Assembly (NCBI RefSeq): GCF_000471905.2 | Contig: NW_006494719.1 | Coordinates: 930,507 to 994,506 of the forward strand | From: Amborella trichopoda | Taxonomy: Eukaryota; Streptophyta; Magnoliopsida; Amborellales; Amborellaceae | Direction of reading: 5' to 3' | DNA length: 64,000 nucleotides | Shown here: piece after piece, positions 33,325 through 44,306 of the stretch | How positions within the stretch are numbered: position 1 is the stretch's first letter | How the letters are laid out: the number at the start of each line of letters is the position of its first letter | The notes under the pieces: generated by a model | Told to the model about the DNA's origin: nothing | What the model saw: only the letters and a program-made list of their open reading frames with translations | Database searches by the model: none | Position numbers and translations under genes: made by a program

Positions 33325-34717
33325 TTGCATAGGAATATAGCCTCAAACAGGGACTTGCCTACCCTAGGCAAGAGGATGGTGAAGACCCTAGGACTGAAGT
33401 GGTCTTCTTCTGGTCTCCGAGTGCAAGGGGAGCACCAGTACTTGCAAGGGTATTCTTCCTGGACTATAAGGGACATTCTGAAGCGCGCTTCCCTGCTAGC
33501 CATCATTCAATGCTCGATAGGATACTATGACCGTTGCTCGAACACGGTCAAGGTGCTATTATAAACTTGGAGCCATGTTAGTAACACATGGCTACTCGGA
33601 GGGGAAACAGGGATTTCTCTACTGAATATGTACTTCATCGGTGGGCTCCCACTCATCGATGTTATCTATGTATGATTAGTTCGTGCCTCCGAACTCGGTC
33701 ATTTTTGGAGGTAAACGGGTTGAGAAAGAAGACCCACTAGATGGACTGTAAGAGCAATTTGGGATCTACCAACTGCTATGCTCTGCTCTGGTCCAAGAAG
33801 GGACACGTCTCCTTCACTGAATGGGTGGCCTTATTCTATGGAGATTGTAATGATGAAGCTGGTCCAAGCCCAAGAGGAAAAGGGAAGGCATCCATGAAGG
33901 GAACCCCTTTGGTATTTGAACTTCACAATGGGAACGACCACATCTTCTTGGCGGCGTACCTGATACTCTTTTTGTGTAAGTTTTCTCTCCCCAGCGGAGA
34001 AAATACTATTCTTTCAGGCACTTTCTATGTATCCTGTGACATGGCGAGGGGGCGAGAGTACGCGCTTGCACAACTGATCTTATGCAACGTCTATTATGGC
34101 TTGGGAGCCGTGTTCAAGGGAAAAGCTTATCAGGGTGATGAAGGAGAGAACAACATAGTGGACGGTGAAGCCTTCTAGGGGACTTCAAGACGCCTTTCCC
34201 CGTCCACTATGTGTATGGATGGCTCGGGGCTTATTTTCCCAAGGTGCTGAATGAAACAATGTGCCCGTTTCTTCTAAGGATTGTTGGGAAAAAAGCAATC
34301 TTCCACACTCCTGATCATGCACGTAGCTTATTCTACAATGATTACCTTCATATGAGTAGATCCGCCTTCCCGGTTGGAAACCTCACAGATCGCGCTTTTG
34401 TCGATGAGCTGAGTAAGAGCCTGGATGGTTCTCCTACCACTCATAAGGAGCTCATGTTCATGTTGAGCATCATGGTCAGAGTTCTACCTTACTGCACCAT
34501 CCATAGTGCAAAACTCGAGGGGTATTTCCCTCATCGATTTTCTCGACAGCACGGGATAGACCATGGGTGTCCATTCTCGGTGTTCTTTGAGAAGCGGCAT
34601 AGAAAAGCTAGCCGCAGGAAGAAAGACCAGCTGGGGACTCATCGTGAGACCTGGCGCCTGAGGCACATTCGCATGGCTTGGGCCACATGCTTGGATTTCA
34701 CAGAGGTCAACAAGTAG
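33325..34717 (+). pseudogene. Plant mobile domain (PMD) protein, retroelement-associated
   Basis: Three plus-strand frames join into one PMD. 33325-33564 has RDILKRASLLAIIQCSIGYY, then a broken stretch with GISLLNMYFIGGLPL (about 33600-33660). 33741-34178 has KGTPLVFELHNGNDHIFLAA and CDMARGREYALAQLIL. 34211-34717 has YVYGWLGAYFPKVL and later HRFSRQHGIDHGCP. These are hallmarks of the aminotransferase-like plant mobile domain found in MAIL1/MAIN-type proteins and, more often, in extra ORFs of plant gypsy retrotransposons. At least three stops or frameshifts disable it. It lies antisense to the gag-protease remnant at 36840-39950, as expected for extra ORFs of that kind. Confidence 0.7.
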
Positions 34718-36707
34718 GTGCTACCATATTTGGCAGAACAGTGCGAGCGACTGAGGCCCACGAACACTGATGGCGGATTACTAGTAAGGGGTATTGGGAA
34801 GCTAATCACCCCTGGAAAGGGGAAAACTCCTATTGGAGCGAGGAGACGCAGCAGAGGAAGATGGCAAGGACTCCTCCATTGGGGGAGATATTCACCCTGG
34901 GCTTCCCTCTAGCACTGGTGTGATGTTTGGAGACCCCATCAAATTACCTTGGACAAGTCTCTACCACGGTTTCTCGATATGGAGAAGACGACAGAGAGCA
35001 TATTTTATAACTCTCTGCTATATTTAGTGGAATGTTGGCCGCAAAGTTCTAGGGTATGACGAGCACTCGGTCCAGGATTTGAACAATTTGATAGGGAGAG
35101 GCCCTCACAGCAAACTCGCCGCTGGCTCCTCTCGAAAATGTGCTTCTAAGAATGTTGTGCCTTCTCAAGCGAAGCGGGCTGCCCCGGCCGCTCCTCGTGT
35201 ACCAGCCCGTCGGGCTCCGAAATGTAAGGGGCGCAAATGTCTAGTGGTTCGGGAGTCGGAAGATGGTTCTTTGCCTGCTGCTTCCTTGGAGTCTTACATG
35301 TCTCTTGCTATTTCTGTATCGCCCTCTGCCCTTAAGGATTCGTCTTCCTCCTCTAGCTCTTCAAAGACTCAAGTTGGTGCCTCAGATCTCAATGCATCAA
35401 TCGAAATTGCTTTAGATCAGGAAGTGACATCCATGGCTGAAGGGGAGGGCCCAGTCCCGATGGAGATCAACAGGGCTGATGAGGTCAGCCTTGATGAGGC
35501 GGCCGAGGCAAATAGGGATTTTGGGGCCCAAGATATAGCTGCTCTTACCGGGGAAAGGGAAACCCCAGTAGACCTTGTGGTGGTCGTAGAGGAGGATGGA
35601 TTGAAGAGGGGCTACCCGAGCAATAGGAAGTTGCTGCTTCAAGTGATGTAGTTGTAGATGATGTAGAGACAGGACATCCTCAGGGGGCTGATCTTGTGGG
35701 CCCAGAGAAGACGATAAAGGGATAAAAGGCCTTATAGCCATAGAATCGGCAGGCCCAATAGAAGAAGCAGTAGCTGGAGGACAAGGGTGAAGAAGAAGAG
35801 GGGGGAGGTTTCGAACCTGCCAAGGCGGAGATGGCGGTTCAAAGAGAGAGGGGGTAGGGAGAAGAAGTTGGCCCTAGAGGGACCAAGCTTGCTAATGATG
35901 AGACTGAAAGGCCAAGTGAGGAGGCTGATATTGTGAGGGCCGAGCAGGTTGAGACTAGGGCCCCAAATGATGAGAGCTTGGGCTTCTCAATCCCTCAAGA
36001 AGAGCCAGTAGCTCACATGACTAATATTCGTTCGGACCCCACCATTGAGATCGATGCTCAGCATTCCCTATGCCTAGCTTGAGTGGGATGCCTGACATAA
36101 TCATGGACATGCTTCGTTTGGGTGTGCAGAGACTGAAGGATCTACCTCTTACTAAACTTAACAATGTAATCTAGCAATTAAGGCAGGTCGCCATTGCAGG
36201 GGGGGCACCAGAGGTCCTCCCTTACTTTGATGATGTTGTAAACGAGCTAGAAGGGTGAAGAGTAAGGGAAGAGTAAGGGCCTTACGTGAAGAAGCAACTG
36301 CACTGTGGCTGAAGAGCTCGCAATCGCCCCCTTGGGAGTCCTCATTCATGAGGCACTGAGAACTAGTAGAAGCTCAATTGCAGCAAAAGGATGTTGCAAT
36401 CACCCAGAGGTCAGACCTTGCTGAGGAGGCCATCTCTCGTCACCACAAGTTGATGACCCTACGGGCGAAGATATTACAACTGATGCAAAAGCTTGACAAG
36501 TTGGAGAAGGAGACTGCTGCTCGAGAAGCCAAGGACCAGGTGCTTGCCGATAATATTTTGGCCCTCCAGTACTCCTTGGAAGAAGGGACTGCCTTGATGG
36601 AGCATGAGGCTGAGCAGATGGTAAAGTTGAGGGGACACATCGAGCAGGTTAGGGCATCAACAACAATATATAGGGGGAAGACTAATAAAGTGATTGATCG
36701 ATTTTGA
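34718..36707 (+). pseudogene. Variable C-terminal extension of the PMD ORF with coiled coil
   Basis: It continues the PMD reading direction in pieces. 35079-35651 is Ala/Pro/Arg-rich, then has a Ser run (SSSSSSSSKTQ) and an acidic Glu/Ala-rich part. 36378-36707 is 109 codons of heptad-like Leu/Lys/Glu sequence (QLMQKLDKLEKETAAREAK), a strong coiled-coil candidate. Stops separate the pieces. Long Ser-rich linkers and coiled-coil tails are common after retroelement-borne PMDs. No catalytic motif is visible. Confidence 0.5.
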
Positions 36708-36839
36708 TAGTGTCATCTTATTTTCTTTTATTTTTCTCATATTTTTGGCACTTGCAATATCCCCTTGCTTTATGAATAAAATTCTTTCTTTTGCCTCAGT
36801 GTGATGCACGACTCTTTTGTTCTTCCTTCTCTTTTTGCT

Positions 36840-39800
36840 TTATTGCTTTTGCCTTAGAGTGTGAGACGAAAAAGAATAGCCCACTCCTTGCTTTGTCTTA
36901 TGACAGCTTGTTGTGGCTTCAATGACCTCAAATGGAGCAGCAGTTGCTTCCTCACCCCTGAGTGTTTGATTCAACAGGGGTTCATAATCCATAGTTCTCA
37001 TGATTTTGTGAGCTTGTTCACCGTAAATACTCCAATCTGGGGGAGCCTTGGCTTTGATTTGAGGACTTTGCCTTGTCTTTCCTCCTCTTTGAACATGTCC
37101 ATGATCGTCATGAGGAGAGGGTCTCGTCTCTCCCACAGGCTTCCAATCATCATCCTTTAGCTTTTTCGATGCCAAAAGTCTATGAAATAGTACTTAGCGT
37201 CAACATAGTGAGTCTCAGCTACAGGGAACGGTCTCTTATCAGCATAGATTGTGTACTGTCTCCCATCTCGACTGTATTTGAAGCATTGGTGGAGTGTGGA
37301 AGGAACCACCCCTTGATCATGAAGCTAAGGGTGGCCAAGCAGGACGTTATAAGAGGTATCAGTGTCGATTATGTGGAATTGAGCATAATCGTTCAGGTCA
37401 CGGATCTTGAGGGGAAGGCGCACCGTACCAGCTGGCTTCTCTCCTGATTGGTTAAACCCCTACACTGTAATGTGGGTAGGAGTGAAGTCTCCAGATCCCA
37501 ATCCCAATTGGGTGAGGATCCTTCTTGAGATCAGGTTGACTGCTTACCCTCCATCCAGCATAATTCGATTGATAGGGCAGGCATGTAGTTCACCAGTCAC
37601 GAAGAGGGGGAAATTGTGAAATTTACCTCCCAACTGAAAGTCGTCTTCGAAAAATGTGATCGTCAAACATCCACTCAGGATGGTTGGGTCCACCTCAATA
37701 GGCTCCACTTTAGTTTCATACACGTCTGAGTTAGAAACGGCTTGAACTAGGGCCATACCGTAATCTCTGGATAGCATGAGGGCAGCATAGATATCTAGAA
37801 GGGCTGGGAGCTTCCTCAAATGCCCAACTATGTCATATTTCACTCTATCCTCATCAGCCTTCTGTGCTCCTGATCCTATCACTAGTTTAGGTGGTAGGGT
37901 AGGTTTAGGAGCAAGTTTTGGTTGAGTTTTGGTTTGTGACACTGGCTGAGTTTGTTGTTTAGCCGGTGAGGTCAGGGCTGATGGGGAAGTAATAGGGATT
38001 TGTATTAGGAATGTGGAAGTTTGAGGTTGAGGCTTGGGGAAAAGTGAAGGATCAGGAAACTTGAGGAACTTGAGCTTCTGAGGTGTGGGTTGTAGCTTCT
38101 TTCTTGATCGTAAGCTCATTTGCCTCGTGCTGGGTGATACTTCCGAGATCTACACCATATGGGAGGCCTCCTTGGAGCAGGAGCTTGAAGATGGCTTGGA
38201 CTTGGTGTGGATTGCCAGGGCATCGAAAACTGATAATAATCCCGCCGCCTGGGCCAGCATCTTTCATAGGCATTTCCAATGCGACCTACTGATGTTGGTG
38301 CCTTCGAGCTCTCTATTTAGAGCATCTATTTCTAGGCATTGCCGAGCAGTACTTGTAAAAGAGATAGAAGAAGAGGGAGGAGAAGAAGAAGAAGTGGAGT
38401 TAGAATGTTCTGGGCAACTTTTTACATCTCACCAGAATTGGACGTGTGCAGGGAGTATTTTAGGTCTTGTCCTGGCTCTGACCGTTGGGGAGTGCTTTTA
38501 ACGTCATCATCTGTATTGGATGAGTCCCGAGCAGTTGATGACTTAGGGACGTCCATCTGGTTGGACAAAGGGACAAGGCAAGCAGCGCCTGGGATGAAAT
38601 CTTGTAAGGTTGGCAGCGATGGAAGGGGCTTGAGAAATTCCTCCTCGACTGGTGGCTGAGGGATATGGTTCCTTCAACGAGCTGACCTGAGTGCTCGTCT
38701 CCTTTTGGATCCCTTGAGAGGTATTTGGTCCGTCTTATCGAGTTGATGAGTAGACCTAGATTGGTGGACTGTCTCACGCTTCAGGGATTTGAGCCTACTT
38801 CACCCAAGGTAAACTTCCCATGCTTGAGAAGTTGAGGGCTCTGAAGGGTCTAGGGTATGCTCATAGGGGACCCGTAATGGGATTTCCACTTGGATGGGGG
38901 TGATGGCTTGGAAGCATTTGAGAGGATGATGCAAACAATGTGACCTTCTTGTACCTTCTCCACGACTATAGCTTCGAACTCAAAGCATTCTCTTAGCTCA
39001 TAGCCCCATACCTGGTGATATGGGCACCAGAGATTTTTTGTATCCTGGGCAAGATGCCTAGGTTGCCTGGCGGGCTTGGGAGTGACAAGACCTTGTTGGA
39101 GCATCACCTCAAAGAGGGCCTACAGAGGGTCTTGCTCAGCACTTTCCTGAGCTTGCATCGGGAGGTCCCCTTGCACTTGTGGAGCAGGGACTTGAGGGTG
39201 TCCTTCTAGATTACCATGAACTTCTTGGTACTGTTGCATCTTCTTTGCTAAGAGCTCGTGGAAGCCAGTGCATTCGCTTAGGTCACGGCCTCGTATCAGA
39301 TGATATGGACACCAGAGGTTCTCAGTTCCTGGAGGTAGGAACTTGGGTTGCCTTGTCGATTTTAATATGATGAGACCTTCTTCAAGCATTACGAAGAATA
39401 ATGCACAGAGGACAGTAGGTGCCTCGTCATCCTCTTGGATTGTCACTACATGGGAAGCCTCAATTGCCCCGAAAGCTTTCTTGAGCTCTTCAAGTTTTAT
39501 CTAAGCCTTGTTAATAAGGACTTCGATAATGTCTTTGAGCGTATAGCAGTCTTGAGTGGGGTAGCCTACTCTCCTGTGATAGGCGTAGTATCTCGCGTGT
39601 GTCTCCTGTACAGCCTGCTCTGGGGATATGACCTCCGCTAGCTGGATCATGTTCTACTCTAGTAGTACCCGAAGCAGTGTAGGAACCCACTCCTTCTCGA
39701 AGGGTAATACCTTGTTCTGGTGCTGGATCCAATAGTCACTTCGGTTTATAGTTTTAGGAGGTGGGACCTTGTTATAGAATTGCCCTTTGGAGAGGTCCAA

Positions 39801-39950
39801 GGTTTGAGGGTGGCTTTCTTAGTGTCAGTCACAGTTACATCCACACTAATCACCCCTTTGTGCTGGTTGCCCCAATTGTTGGAGCAAGAATTGCCATTGC
39901 CCTTGCCCCGGTCATTTCCCGAGCTAGAGGGCTGCTGACAAGATCCATCA
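36840..39950 (-). pseudogene. Ty3/gypsy gag-protease remnant without pol
   Basis: Minus strand, read in several frames. The gag C-terminal part has three related modules: about 39600-39508 (YYAYHRRVGYPTQDCYTL), 39318-39240 (WCPYHLIRGRDLSEC) and 39030-38955 (WCPYHQVWGYELREC). They resemble the C-x-x-H...C zinc-binding modules of plant gypsy gag, with the usual second His replaced. A Pro-rich linker follows. A retropepsin then has INRIMLDGG at about 37560, with the next codon a stop, and PSTLHQCFKYSRDG further on. Its end (37175-36840) has IMRTMDYEP and CHKTKQGVGY, reminiscent of a G-patch. RT, RNase H and integrase are absent; the next sequence is the antisense PMD tail. Confidence 0.7.
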
Positions 39951-41600
39951 TGGTCTTGGACAGACCTTCTTTACGAACTGCCTTAGAGATGAACTCTAAC
40001 ATGGAGACTGGGTATGAACTCGTGTCTATGAGGGACCACCTATGAGCTCGTGTCTATGAGGGACCGGGTAGGAGCTTATCTCTCATAGGGTGAAACCGTG
40101 TGTGTTGAGAGGGAGAACGAAGTGGTTGACCCCCGTGTGCTCGAGTTGGCGTAGAATTGGTGGTGCCTTGAGTTGTGGGATGCAGATGTATGACACGTGC
40201 AGGGTTCAGCCTGAGAAGGCCTAACCTTGGCCGCGACCTCAAGGCAGCATGAAAGTTTCCCCACGATGTGGCTCGAGTGGACAGACCACGAGCCTTTAGG
40301 TGTGTGCAAGAAGTGGAGGCCCAAGACCTCCGCCTTGGTGTGTGGAGCCTCCAGGCAAAGAGGTTCGGTGTGGTGAAGGAGTATGAGGGGTGGCCTTGCA
40401 GCAACCCTCATGAGCGATGGAACCTGCTTGCCCTTCGCGAAAGCAAACAGGGCAGCCCTTCGGCGTACCTCAGTACTGTGATTGACAAGGGATTTTCCAG
40501 TAGCAAGGTACGTGCTGTGGGTGGTAGCAAACGTGCTACCAATGTGAAGTGCCTAGGTGGAGGGTCCACCCGAACTAGAAAGTGGGGCGTTAGGGACCTT
40601 CAAGTCCCTTCTCGCACCAATCCAGGAAAGAACCTGGGAGTCGGACTGTGAGTCCTGACTCAAGAGGAGTGTAGGGAATGAGGCTTGAGAAGCTTGCTTC
40701 CCTGGGACGGTCACGAGTGCGGGGATGAGAAAATCCCCAACTCAAATGAATGGGTTGAATAACCTAGCTGCGATGGAATGCGGTGCAAAAAATAAAAGGG
40801 GATGTCGATCAAGCAAGAGCAAATCGAAAGAGGGGTAATAAGTCCCCAATGGAGTCGTCAAGCTGGTCGGATGCCTCGATCTTGCCTCCCTAGATCTAGG
40901 TGATCGGGTGACATGTCTCAGGTTTAGAAGACCCAATACCTAAGACCACTCTCTCGAGAACCTTGTTCAAACAAGGGCAGGTGCTCACCTGGTGAGAGAG
41001 GAACTTTTTAACGTGAGGTGGGGACCAACCTCACCTGGGTCCATGACTTACTCGGGCTGACTCGTGCGGGCGCCCTCTTAGATCGTGACGAAAATCCCCC
41101 CAGCTGCTTCAGCTGCTTCGGAATCGCCTCCCCTGACCTGCAATCTCGTTGTTTTCTGCACAGCACTAACATGATTAATTTGCAAGACAAGTGGGTCGAA
41201 GGACCCACTCTTATCTTAGGACGATGCACTTTCATATGGCAGAGAAGATGAGAGGTTAGGATGATGAAAAAGAAGAGGGTGTGAATAGGAGGAGAAAAGA
41301 GAAGATGACTTGACTAGGGGACGAGCTTAACTTGATAGCTGAACCAGTACCGCGACCGACTCGGACTGGTAGCAAGACGGACACGGTAACTAGACCATCG
41401 TGATGGCATTACTACTCGAAACCTAGGCCAATATGACAGTCTTAATCTGGTGTGGCAGCAAGATGAGCATGGTACTCTGGACTAGCACGACGACAATATT
41501 GCTCGACAGCCAGACTGCTATGACAATGCTAGACTGAGTTTATCCTTTAGTCAAGCGAGAACAGAAGAAAAGAAAAGAAAGAGAACACACGAGATGGCAC
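39951..41600. other. Retroelement 5' region, no ORF supported
   Basis: It lies upstream of the gag remnant on the minus strand and is moderately GC-rich. A local direct duplication of ATGAGGGACC occurs near 40030-40065. Short ORFs on both strands show no family resemblance. I could not place a primer-binding site or LTR end. Confidence 0.35.
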
Positions 41601-41619
41601 AGGAGGAAGGTCCCGGCGG

Positions 41620-42400
41620 TGTTAGGCCTCGCCATCCACAGCCATGGAGTAATAGTGTCGTGGCCCTTGGACCGCACCTGACATTGCTACTCGCGATAAA
41701 GGGACGAGCAGTGAACTGGAAACGACGTTAGCCATCACCATCGGCAACACGAGAAGGCAGCATGACCCTTCGCTGGCGGCGATAGGCAAAGAGCATATAA
41801 AAGAAACCTGCGGGCGACGATAGTCAATGTTGCGACCCTTCGCGGGCAGCGATGGGCATCGCCATCTGCAAGAGACGCGAGGCAGGGCAAGACCACCGCA
41901 CCGGACAATAGGCATTGTCCCAACCCCTTCGCCGGCGGCAATAGGCATTGTCGCGACCCCTTTGCGGGCGGCGATAGGTATCGCCATCTACAATAGGCGC
42001 GAGGCAAGGCGAGACCCCCATGGGCGGCGATAGGCATCACCGTCTGCAAGAGACACGAGGCAAGGCGAGACCCCCACAGGCAGCTCTGCAAGAGATGCGA
42101 GGCAAGGCGAGACCCCCATGGGCAGTAATAATCATTGCCGCGACCCCTTTGTGGGTGACGATAGGTATCGCCATCTGCGATAGGCGCGAGGCAAGGCGAG
42201 ACCCTAGCGGGCGGTGATAGGCATCGTCGTCTGCAAGAGACGCGAGGCAAGGTGAGACACCTGTGGACGGCGATAGGCATCGCTGTCTACAAGAGACACG
42301 AGGCAGAGCGAGACCCCCATGGGCAATAATAGTCTTTACCGCGACCCCTTCACAGGCGGCGATAGGTATCGCCGTCTGCGATAGGCACGAGGTAAGAGAA
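41620..42400. repeat. GC-rich degenerate tandem repeat block
   Basis: The units combine GGCGATAGGCATCGCC, CTGCAAGAGACGCGAGGCAA and GCGAGACCCCCATGGGC on the plus strand, repeating irregularly every 45-110 bases. The block gives long ORF-like stretches in several minus-strand frames (up to 181 codons, rich in Ala, Arg and Pro) that repeat the same words and are not convincing genes. It probably belongs to the untranslated region or LTR of a retroelement. Confidence 0.75.
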
Positions 42401-42649
42401 ATAGTCTGCGATCGGTGATGCACATAACTGCATGAGATGTCAATCCTGGAACCAAAATAAGAGCCCAACCCATTGCTTGAATGCGGCCTGGCTCGCCGTG
42501 TGGTCTTTTAGATGGTGTTTCGCACAATGACAACTAACGCCATCTGCGAACCATGTTGAGGAAAAGAGACAATCAAAGAGAGAGAGGAAGAAGCTCACGC
42601 ATGGCGCTGCCATCACCATGCACGAGCTGCAAAGCCACAGAAGGGGAAA

Positions 42650-43010
42650 GACAGAAGGAGGCATGCACGACACTGCCACTATCATGCATGGCCTCTGAGA
42701 AAGACCAGCAGAGAAGATGAAGAAGAAGAAAGAGAAGAAGAGAGAGAAGAATAGAGAAAAAGAAAACCAGAAAGGGAAGAAGGGAAGAGAGAGAAAATAC
42801 CTTGAGAGCAGGAAGGGTACCGTTCTAAACTTTCTCTCTTCTTTCTCTCTCTCTCTCCAAGACACACCCACGAATTCAAGGAAGAATTTGAAATTTTATT
42901 GCTCAACATAGAGAATGAAAGTGGATCGTTAATGATCTTTTTCCAGCCTCCCTATCAATGAGGGGTAGCGTTTATTTATAGACTAGGGCTAAAACGTGAG
43001 CGGATCACTC
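42650..43010 (-). promoter_or_regulatory. Candidate LTR promoter (minus strand)
   Basis: On the minus strand CTATAAATAAACG lies at about 42983-42971 (CTAGTCTATAAATAAACGC). It is followed by AGCAATAAAATTTC (a polyadenylation-like signal at about 42895) and a GAGAGAGA/CT-rich R/U5-like stretch down to about 42700. This is the order expected in an LTR read right to left and could serve the copia remnant's 3' LTR or the gag-protease element's 5' LTR. Confidence 0.4.
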
Positions 43011-43213
43011 AAAACTAACCCTAATTAATGATAAATACATCTTTTTTTAATTAAATAAAATAGAAAAATAGGGTGCAAAATGATTGATTTGCCCCTGCCT
43101 CACAATTGAAAAAATTCCAAAACAATTCCTGTTGCTGCCTTAGAATGTGTGTGATCTTCTGTGAATGATCCGGGGTTGCTCTAGTGCCCGTTTGTCCGAA
43201 AGATGATTATTTT

Positions 43214-44306
43214 CTTGTAGAGCTCGGCATGGCGATCGATTTGATGCCAACTTCAAGGCATGGATCATGTTTTAGGCCACGATCATGCGACATGAAATTT
43301 GGATGAATCTTGAAACCTTCAGATCGATAGTGTTCTTGTTTCTTGATGTTTTTCCGTGATTTCTTCGTTGTATCACACTGAACATGCCATCATAACTGCG
43401 TGGCAACAAATGTAGTTCGATTTCGTGCCCGGACGAAGATTTCGTAACTTTGAAGTTTTGACCAGAATATGGAATTCCGGCCCTAGAATTTTCAGTCACT
43501 TTATTGGCTTCGTGTGCAAAATTTGACCGTTCATCATGTACGGGGTTCGGACTAGAGATAGATAGCCTAGACCTTACGCACACGATGGAACTGGTCTCGT
43601 GTCAATCCGATGTGTGAGAGTCGTGATTTGCCCGCTTGAGCGAGGCGTGTCGTTGCTGATTTTCTTGCAACTTTCTTCATGGATCAACAATTTCTCTCTA
43701 GCTTTTCTCCTTGCTCGGGTGTTGCCACGGGGCATGTCACATATCAAAACACTCGTCTTGACGAGATGAACACACTTACAAAATTTGAGCGTGATCTGAC
43801 CCGAGACTAGTGAGATATAGACCCCAAAAGTCACTACTTGAGGCTATAAAAATATTCACCTTTAATGGTGATTTGGTGCAGTGAGGGCGCATAAGAATAG
43901 TGTGCGGCCTACCCCTTTTTGGTATTTTGCCCATAACGTTTTCTTGGAGTGCCCAATTAAGTCGAAACTTGACCTATAAGGGTTTTCGACCATGCCGGAT
44001 CCAACGTCAGTAGTGCCACAACTGTTTGACATATCAAAAATATAGTTCTGGTTACGGAGTCCATTTCAAGGTGTTAGAGGCTGATTCTGTCGAAACTGTT
44101 TCTCAGTCTGCACTGCCTTAAAGATGTCGGAATGAGACGAAACTTGTCAAGAGACTTTTGGAATCCTTATGAAGATCTGGACATGTTCTGGGGCCATTCT
44201 GATGCTGTCAAAATTTCTATTGTCTGTCAGGCTTTATTTACCGACTTCTCTTTTTATTCCGCGGCGAGGACCCATGGTGAGGAAAAATGTCTTCAAACAA
44301 GGACTC
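43214..44306. repeat. 1.09 kb direct repeat, right copy
   Basis: Partner of 27697-28788, offset by about 15.5 kb. At its right edge the minus strand reads CCAAGTGGGAGATTTTGACA just before the repeat. AAGTGGGAGA is the usual polypurine tract at the end of plant copia interiors, so this block is probably LTR U3. Confidence 0.6.

Noticed and set aside
41622-42468. Long Ala/Arg/Pro-rich ORFs in several frames
   Set aside because: Translation of GC-rich tandem repeats; no domain and several frames equally open.
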